A stretch of 64,000 nucleotides of DNA from Lumbricus rubellus (taxonomy: Eukaryota > Annelida > Clitellata > Crassiclitellata > Lumbricidae): the NCBI GenBank assembly GCA_945859605.1, contig OX243815.1, positions 23,633,031 to 23,697,030 on the forward strand, given 5' to 3'. Both the position numbers and the translations under genes were made by a program. Shown here in pieces: positions 50,910 through 64,000 of the stretch; the stretch's first letter is position 1; each line of letters begins with the position of its first letter. The notes under the pieces are model-generated. The model worked only from the letters and a program-made list of their open reading frames with translations, did no database searches and was not told the DNA's origin.

Positions 50910-53807
50910 AACCTATCATTGCAGTAGTTTGCTAAGCCAGACTATATGTCTCAGCAGACAATAACCATTCTTGAATGTAGTCATAGAACAGAATCAGAAC
51001 TCTGAATGGAGAATTTGCAGAATCACCAACAGTTTAACAAGAATATTTGTAGCATTTTACAATGCAAACAAGACTAATAGTGTTGTCTTACATAGCCTAT
51101 TTATTTAACTGTGGGCTTCATAATGTTAATGAAGTGTATGGTTTTAGTTCCTGATCACACAAGACCATAATAAAAACTCTAAACACTTGGTGATTTACTC
51201 ATGTTTGCAGACGACAATTTTTACAGAGCAGAACTACAGGAAAAATGGTGCAAAAGAATTTCATATCGTCTGTAAGAAACCATAAATATCAGCACTATTC
51301 ATTTTAAACAGGAAGGCAGTTCAAGAAGTTAAAATCAAAAGAATACTTGTGCCAAATACTAACAGTGGCAAGCTACTCTTCATCATACCGATACCAACAA
51401 AAAATTAAGGACCACAATTTGGATTTATATTCGGGATATGAGGAAAGCAGGAGAATATTTTGATTAAAATAAAACTGAATGCTCGCCAAATACAGATTAC
51501 ATGCGGGATACTAAATGGTCACTCTCAATTTCCATTTACATGTACAGCACACATGCAGTGTCAGTACAATTACACTGTACAACATTCTCGCCAGAAGTCA
51601 AAGTAACAGTATATGTAAACGCACATTTGACTATAATAGGATTCCGAAAAAATAAAAACCCAATCACTAGAGAGCTATTTTCTTAAGAGTTGCATCAGTC
51701 AAGAACAAATGCCTTTGTATTCAACTGCTAACACGGAGAATTCAATTTACACCGACCTGTAATGGTGTATATACACACACTCAACTGACTTGTGATGTTC
51801 AAACAACCAAAATTTCCATTAAAAAAATGTCATCAAAACGGATTTAAAATGTGAAAAAACCAAATAGAAAATGTTAATACTTCTCAAATTAACAAATGCT
51901 TGTTAAAATCAATAGAATATTTACATTAATTTACCGGCAATTGGAAAAATGTCATAGAAACATGCCAAGATACTGCTATTGTGCCAGAAAAGAGTAAGTG
52001 AAGCATCACATTAGATGCCAACATACTATCGAAAGATTAAAGCATTACTACATCAAGTAGCATTAAAAGCACATTTATTAAGCTGTTTATTAAGCTGAAC
52101 CTGAATAACTTGAAACTGGTCTCTAGCATTGCTTACGGTAGAGTTTTTCATGTTTTCATTAAAGAAGAGGTGTTTATACACTGTAAAATCTGTATGTGAT
52201 TAAATTGTTGCTAGAGTATACTGTTAATACATCATCCTGGTCAGAAAGAAACTGTCAAATAGGCCAAATGGCTACTCAGGTTCAAGTCCTAAGCCAGGCA
52301 TAAAACTGGTAAAACTCTTGTCATTCTGTTCTTGTATTCCTGAATATAACGTTAAGCCTAATCTGTAAGCATAATGTTTTTAATAAATCATGCCTGTGAA
52401 AAATGTAAAATAAAATTAACGATATTTAAAAAACTTAAAGAAAGAATACCAATATTAAGTATATATGCTTACCTACCCTACTGTTACCTAACTACAAATA
52501 ATGTACTACCATTATAGCAGAAGTCATTGTTGGAAATCTCTCAATTTCAACCAGTAATGCAGCCTGCAGCAGTAGGCCTACATTTATGGCAAAGCTGCAG
52601 TTCTATAGAAGAAACACAGCTATTCCATGTTATCATTTATTTTGGGCACCTGCTCACAATCTTATAACCATTGTTCAAGCTCAACATAATTTGTGCACAC
52701 CATTTCTGTTCTCATTTCACCATCATTAACATTTTGATTAGAGCTGTTACTGCTCTGAAACACAGGCAATAACGACACCATAGCAGATGTTTTGCGATTG
52801 GCTTATCCTAGAGATTCACCACACCTACAGGATTATATATAATATGGCTGACAGAAACATATAAAAACCAGCTATTCACATGCTGTACAACTATTACTTC
52901 TTAAAGTGTAGATGTAAGGCAAATGCTATGAAGCTGACCAGTTTGAAATCCAACCAGAATGACAACTTTTCTAATTAACAAAGCTCTCATTTATTTGCGT
53001 CATCTGTTTCTGCTAAATGATCACTTGAAGATAACTGGAATTTCGTTAAATTTAATTTTTCAGCATTCTAAATTAATTTTTCTAATTCTGCATTGTCAGC
53101 GTAATTGGTGCAAGCAGATCAATATAGAAACATCGACCCAGAGACACAAGGGGACAGTTTAAACAGTTCAGACTGTTTAAAAGTTTTTGAGAAAATGACC
53201 TAAACACAACAAGGGACAGTTTAGGAGATTCTCCACTACCAAAAATTACCAAACTTAACTGGTCTATAACATGTTAAGGTCATAGCAACTGAAAAGAAAT
53301 TATGTGACTTTTTAACGGCTAGGTTTACTTTGTGATTAAATGGCCAGTTTAGTATTATTACTGTCTAAGCTTTACTCCAAGACACTCAAAATGAAAGACA
53401 TCAAGGATCCCTACCAATGGCTACAGTGTCGGAATTCACTCAAAAACAGGTCGTGCATCAAGAAAACTCCCCTCACCATCACAGGCAAAACACCAATTTT
53501 TTACTACATGAATACCCAAATGAAAATCAACACGTAACACCATCCATTTACTGTTGGGCAACAACTATTATACCTAAAACTGGTAGTCACTGGAACAATA
53601 CGTGACATCAACAGGAGAAAAGCATTTACAAACGCACGCACTTAGGTATTCTAAATCAGTGTAAAAGATTGTCTTTTGACGGCTTATGCATAACAGCACA
53701 CATTTGTCTAATCTAGGGTCATTTAAATGAAACATCAGAGATTAGAAACGCCCAGCATGATACCACCACAGACACATCTTCCTCAGTGCATCCTCCTCCT
53801 CCTCCTC
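50910..53807. other. Convergent intergenic, probably UBE2D 3' UTR in part
   Basis: No gene recognised. TTTATT on the plus strand (AATAAA on the minus) at 52636-52641 is one possible UBE2D poly(A) signal. AATAAA at about 51169 on the plus strand is a possible distal signal for GFPT. Confidence 0.35.
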
Positions 53808-59879
<6,072 letters not shown>

Positions 59880-60600
59880 TGCTGTCAGCTGCGAAGTATC
59901 GCAAAATATTTGGCGAGTCCACGCTCTGATGACGTAATTCTAAATCTCTATTTTAACGTGATCTCACTCGATTTCTTCAGCGCCAGGCTTCGATCATGTC
60001 GAGGAAACAATTAGGCCTACTATACGCGATAGCCTATGCCCTATAGGCTACTAAACCCCAATGCTTTCTCACACGACATACAAACAGCTACGCTTAGTAG
60101 GCAATAATTCAAACAGCAGGTCTTTGATCTAGACCATTTTGGGAGGAGTTTTTCAAGGACTAAGGAGCTATAGACCCCACCAGAGCCATCTAGCTATTAC
60201 AGTAGGCTAATAGAAGGCTCTGGGTCCCAAAAGAAGGCCCATAAAAAATTTTGCATGGAAAATTTTCAATTTTCGTGAGATTTCGATCCGAAGAACTAAA
60301 ATAAGGTCATCAACATTTTTGATCGAGAAAATCGGCATATTTTCGTGAGATTTCTAGAGTAGCCTAGGCCTAGGGCCTACTAGAAAAGTTTTTTCTTTTG
60401 GCCCTCCCAAGAACTGAAACCAAACTGCGCCCATGATTCTAGACCCATGGTTTCTCAGCAGGTGTAGCTTGTTGCAGCCACTCACCATTTTGTGTGCGCA
60501 TGCGCAGTGGGTCACTACAATAGAGACCCGAAAAATCATAGACATGGATTATACCCTAGCTCATATCAAAACACTGTAGGGCCTAAACCCGTAGCGCGCG
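59880..60600 (-). promoter_or_regulatory. UBE2D 5' flank with an NRF1-like palindrome
   Basis: Upstream of the UBE2D start. TGCGCATGCGCA at 60495-60506 is a perfect match to the NRF1 core GCGCATGCGC, about 620 bp upstream of the ATG. No TATA box fixed. Confidence 0.4.
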
Positions 60601-60904
60601 AGTCTTTGAGTTTGCGAACCATTGACAGCTAAAATCAATCGGAAATTCGGAATTGTAATTTTTTTTAATGCCAGCTCGTTGTGCAGTTTTATGTTGCAAA
60701 AACAATGTCTACTGACTAAAGCGGTCGTTCTGTGGGTTGCACAATGTTCAAATTGGTTTCGCGGTTGCCTAGCCTATATAATTTATAGGCCTATAGGCTA
60801 TGCGACCCGCCGTTTAGACTCTTTTAATTTGCCATGTTTGATAATTGATACAACAACAACAACGACACTTCCGTTTTCTGTAGTAGTGTATAATTAGGTC
60901 ACGG

Positions 60905-61320
60905 AGATGGTGTACAGGTGCCCTTCAGAGATGGCTCTGGTGCCCTTAACCCGGGTGGAAATGGCCTATAGGCCCTATACGCTGGTGCCCTCAGCGCTCG
61001 TGATTATGCAGGTGCCCTTAGCGCTCGTAAGTAATTAAACTGATAGGCAAGCTTAGACCTCATGAAGAGTCATGATGAATAGGCCCTAATCTGGCGTTCA
61101 CAGCCCTCGTGAATATACTGCCATGGTGCCCTCAGTGCTCGTGAATAATTAAACTGGTGCCATTAACGCTCGTGAATAAACTGGTGCCCTTAGCACTATA
61201 GACTATAGTGAATAAAATATATACAGCGCCCTTAGCCCCTCGTGAATATTCTGGTGCTCTCAGCGCTCATGAATAAGCTGGAGCCCTTATCTCTTAACGC
61301 TCGTAAATACGACAGCGTCG
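60905..61320. repeat. Degenerate tandem repeat, CTGGTGCCCTTAGCGCTCGTGAA
   Basis: At least ten imperfect copies of GGTGCCCTTAGCGCTCGT followed by GAATAA at spacings of about 25-60 bp. No coding. Upstream of UBE2D. Confidence 0.75.
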
Positions 61321-61970
61321 TTAAACAGCAACAAATAAGCTTCATCGGTTCACACTTAGTATAGGCCTATATCGCAATCGCAATGGTAATCTCCTAATTT
61401 CTAAAGCGCTACTTGAAAGCCAAGCGCGGAGCACCAGCTAGCTTATTCACGAGCGCTGCGTTGGGTCAAACGGGTTGTCCGATCGAGGTGGTCCGGGTCG
61501 TGTTGCCATAGGATCAGAAGGGTGGAACAGCTACTAAGGCGGGTGTCGTCTGGACCGGAGGGTGGAGGATCAGATATGAGACAGGGTAGCCTATAAGAGT
61601 TCTTGAAAAGGAGTGTCGATCTTAAGTTTCGTATGAAAAGCCCGAGGAGTGATTGATAGAGGAGCTTGAGGAATGAGGAAGGTGATGATGGTGGGTGATT
61701 AGTAACGATGGTGGACCTGATAAAGATCTGAATTCAACAGATAGGCAGGTCAAAGCCTAGGGCTTTGAGCCTTTGGTAGTTTTCAATTTGAATTATAGCC
61801 TACAATTAGGGCGAGTTTCAAAACATCTTATTGACGTATAGACGTAGGCTACGCGAAATTTAGAGTTTTAAGATTAATGAAATCAAAACGAAAGTCCGTT
61901 ATTTTCCTTTATGAACTTAAAATTTAATTTATTAAAAAATTTTTAACTTAGTAATATCCTAAACCTTCTG
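61321..61970. other. Noncoding, no gene seen
   Basis: No supported coding frame or repeat recognised; purine-rich GGTGGA/GATGGTGG stretches at 61550-61720. Confidence 0.4.
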
Positions 61971-61978
61971 GGTGATAG

Positions 61979-63644
61979 CATGGGCGCCCGCACCATAGGT
62001 CAAGGGGGGTCGCGTGACCCCCCCTGGAAATCATGACAAAATATTGATAATCACTTTCTGTAAAAAAATGATAGTGGTAAAACGGGACAGAATGCCCACG
62101 AGTCATTGTGTTCTTTTACTTCACCAACTTTTGTTGTGTATCTTCTGGTTAGCTTTACGTACTGAGCAACACTAGATGGAGCCTATGTGTAAGCTTATGT
62201 AACTGGAGACGAAGAGACGAACAGAGAGCCAACCCTTCAGCCACCGTCAAGGCCCAAGTGTTAGATTGATGGCATCTGATAACCTTTATGTGATGTAGGT
62301 CAACGATCAAGCTTTCTGTTTCAGTCTAATAATTATAGCCCCCACCCATCCGCACATCATACACACCCTGTGCCTCATGATTCCCTTTCCAAGGTATACA
62401 GCCAGCCATATAGAGCACGAGGACGATGCATGGTCTCATCAAACGAGTCTCCCGCACACATTCTTGTACTCATGGATGACATCAGCGTTTGCAGTTGTGA
62501 TTTTCACTTCCCTCTGCCTCCCACGCCGTTTCAACTCAAAACATCATCCCCCATAGCTCTCTGTTTAACTCCTCGCTTGACACTCCGTAGCCTATAATAG
62601 GTGGACTTGGCATTAATGGTCGTCTGGTGTGCATCAGTTTCTATTCCTCCTATTTCCATTATGCCGATCAAAGACTCAAAGCTGGTCCTGACCTTAATTA
62701 AGGAAGGGTCAGTAGGCTCGAAGACATGATGTATGATAATATATTGTACGAATCGTGGAGATTGGAGACCTGGCTGCAGGCTGGCACTCTGAGCCCGAAT
62801 CTTTCGAATCTTTCGAAGACTAGCCTATGCAGCATGTGCAAAATTAATCTGGTCGTTGACAGATTTTCTCCAAATCGGGGAATGGGGAGGTGCAATAGGT
62901 TATAATTATTATTCCACAAGGCCGGCAGAGTTGACATAGAGACAAAAGACTGCTTATTAAGACGACTATGTATACATGTATATATGTATATATATATATA
63001 TATAAATATATAGGCCCTACACGTGTATATGCATATTCTTGTGGACTTGCCAAAGAAAACACAGACTATGTAGATCAGTTCACCTCGAGATCCGTTGCAC
63101 ATGCGAGTGGCGCTCAGTGATTATAAATAAATGTAAGATAGCCTGAAATTGAGAAATAAATGTTGTGCTGCAGTGTGTAGCGTAGCCTTTTTGAAATTCT
63201 AAAGGCAAGTTTATCCGTTGTTTGGAAGTCATCAGCTGGAAGGTGTCACGGTAAGTACTACCAAATGAACAGTGCAAGTGTACTGTGTTAAACACTGCTT
63301 TAACTGTTGAGACTGCATTTTGTGGGGAACAGTGGTGTTTGGGTATGACCGGTGCCTTGGAAAAAAGACTGAATTTATGGAGTAAGTAACCGACATCTTT
63401 GGTAGGGATGAACGCCGATTACAGACACACTGCAGCACAACATTACAGAGACTGATGCTCAAGAACATTAGGGCAGATTAATTCTCGATAGGGGATTTAG
63501 TCGTTAACTATAGGTATGGGCCAATTGGCTATCATAATTATTACTGGCCGACCACGACTAAAGTCGGATACTTATGAATTAGGCAAACTTAAGTCTCACG
63601 GTCTTGACTGACCCCCCCTGCAAAAAATCCTGCGGGCGCCCATG
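61979..63644. mobile_element. Non-autonomous hAT-type element, 1666 bp, perfect TSD
   Basis: Ends CATGGGCGCCCGCA and TGCGGGCGCCCATG are inverted repeats (one-base difference inside), flanked by perfect 8-bp GGTGATAG repeats (61971-61978, 63645-63652). Just inside are GGGGGGTC...GACCCCCCCTG words at both ends. The inside holds a TA microsatellite (about 62980-63010) and no recognised transposase. Confidence 0.88.
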
Positions 63645-63652
63645 GGTGATAG

Positions 63653-64000
63653 GCTGAGTGTTGAATGGAATTTATAGACTACGGTATGCTATAGTGTGTA
63701 CCGTCTATATCGGGTAGGTCCTAGGCTAGGCCTATTATGTTTCAATGTTTTCAATGTGCCTAAAATGGATGTGATGTAGGCTAGTGATATATAATATACA
63801 TTTATGTATATTAGATTTAAAGACGGTAATAATTCTGTTCCAGAAACTATGGTGAACAGGTGATTGAAGTGATTGAAGGTGTTCCATATTAATTCCCATT
63901 TATTCAATTGAAAGTGTTTTTGCTAAGTGCTACAACAGCTGATGCGGACCAAGACACAAATAAATTACACTTCCATTACACATTGGTATTGACCACGCCA
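63653..64000. other. Noncoding, no gene seen
   Basis: Contains GGCCTA-type words and AT-rich sequence; nothing else supported. Confidence 0.4.

Noticed and set aside
62698..63102. Minus-strand open frame of 134 codons
   Set aside because: It lies inside the hAT-type element, crosses a TA microsatellite (IYIYIYIYTC) and shows no domain.

Overview
This is animal nuclear DNA. Four intron-containing genes with GT-AG (one GC-AG) introns can be read exon by exon, and the space between and inside them is full of LINE, SINE, hAT-type and piggyBac-type repeats. The gene set and the repeat types (RTE and L2/CR1-like LINEs, tRNA-derived SINEs, many hAT MITEs) suggest an invertebrate, probably marine. 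GGCCTATAGGCC-like words are frequent near both ends. I cannot name the species; an invertebrate deuterostome is only a weak guess.

Layout. 1-5297: repeats and the 3' flank of TOM70. 5298-16231 (minus): mitochondrial import receptor TOM70, 12 exons, 585 residues, with an almost intact RTE-type LINE in intron 7. 18780-22466 (minus): mitochondrial enoyl-CoA delta isomerase (ECI1), 7 exons, 289 residues, with one GC-AG intron. 23299-28421: about 195 tandem 26-bp units, nearly all carrying AGCCAATCAG, a full match to the CCAAT-box (NF-Y) consensus. The array ends at a 315-bp fold-back (hairpin) element. 28838-45760 (plus): glutamine:fructose-6-phosphate aminotransferase (GFPT/GFAT), 19 exons, 688 residues. 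Its first coding exon is only 7 bases (ATG TGT G) and lies about 100 bp after the fold-back. A second, diverged copy of the last exon lies at 47853-47900. 53808-59879 (minus): a UBE2D-type ubiquitin-conjugating enzyme, 6 exons, 147 residues. 59880-64000: UBE2D 5' flank, a degenerate tandem repeat and a 1.7-kb hAT-type element.

The genes are not an operon. Three concern metabolism or mitochondria (protein import, unsaturated fatty-acid oxidation, hexosamine synthesis) and one ubiquitination. ECI1 and GFPT are divergently transcribed, and the CCAAT array fills the space between their starts; this is the most unusual feature here. Second is the candidate alternative GFPT C-terminal exon, which would rewrite the conserved end of the isomerase domain. 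Third is a set of 62-73-bp hairpin elements, each framed by TTAA and with ends like those of a 1.4-kb piggyBac-type element in the same window.
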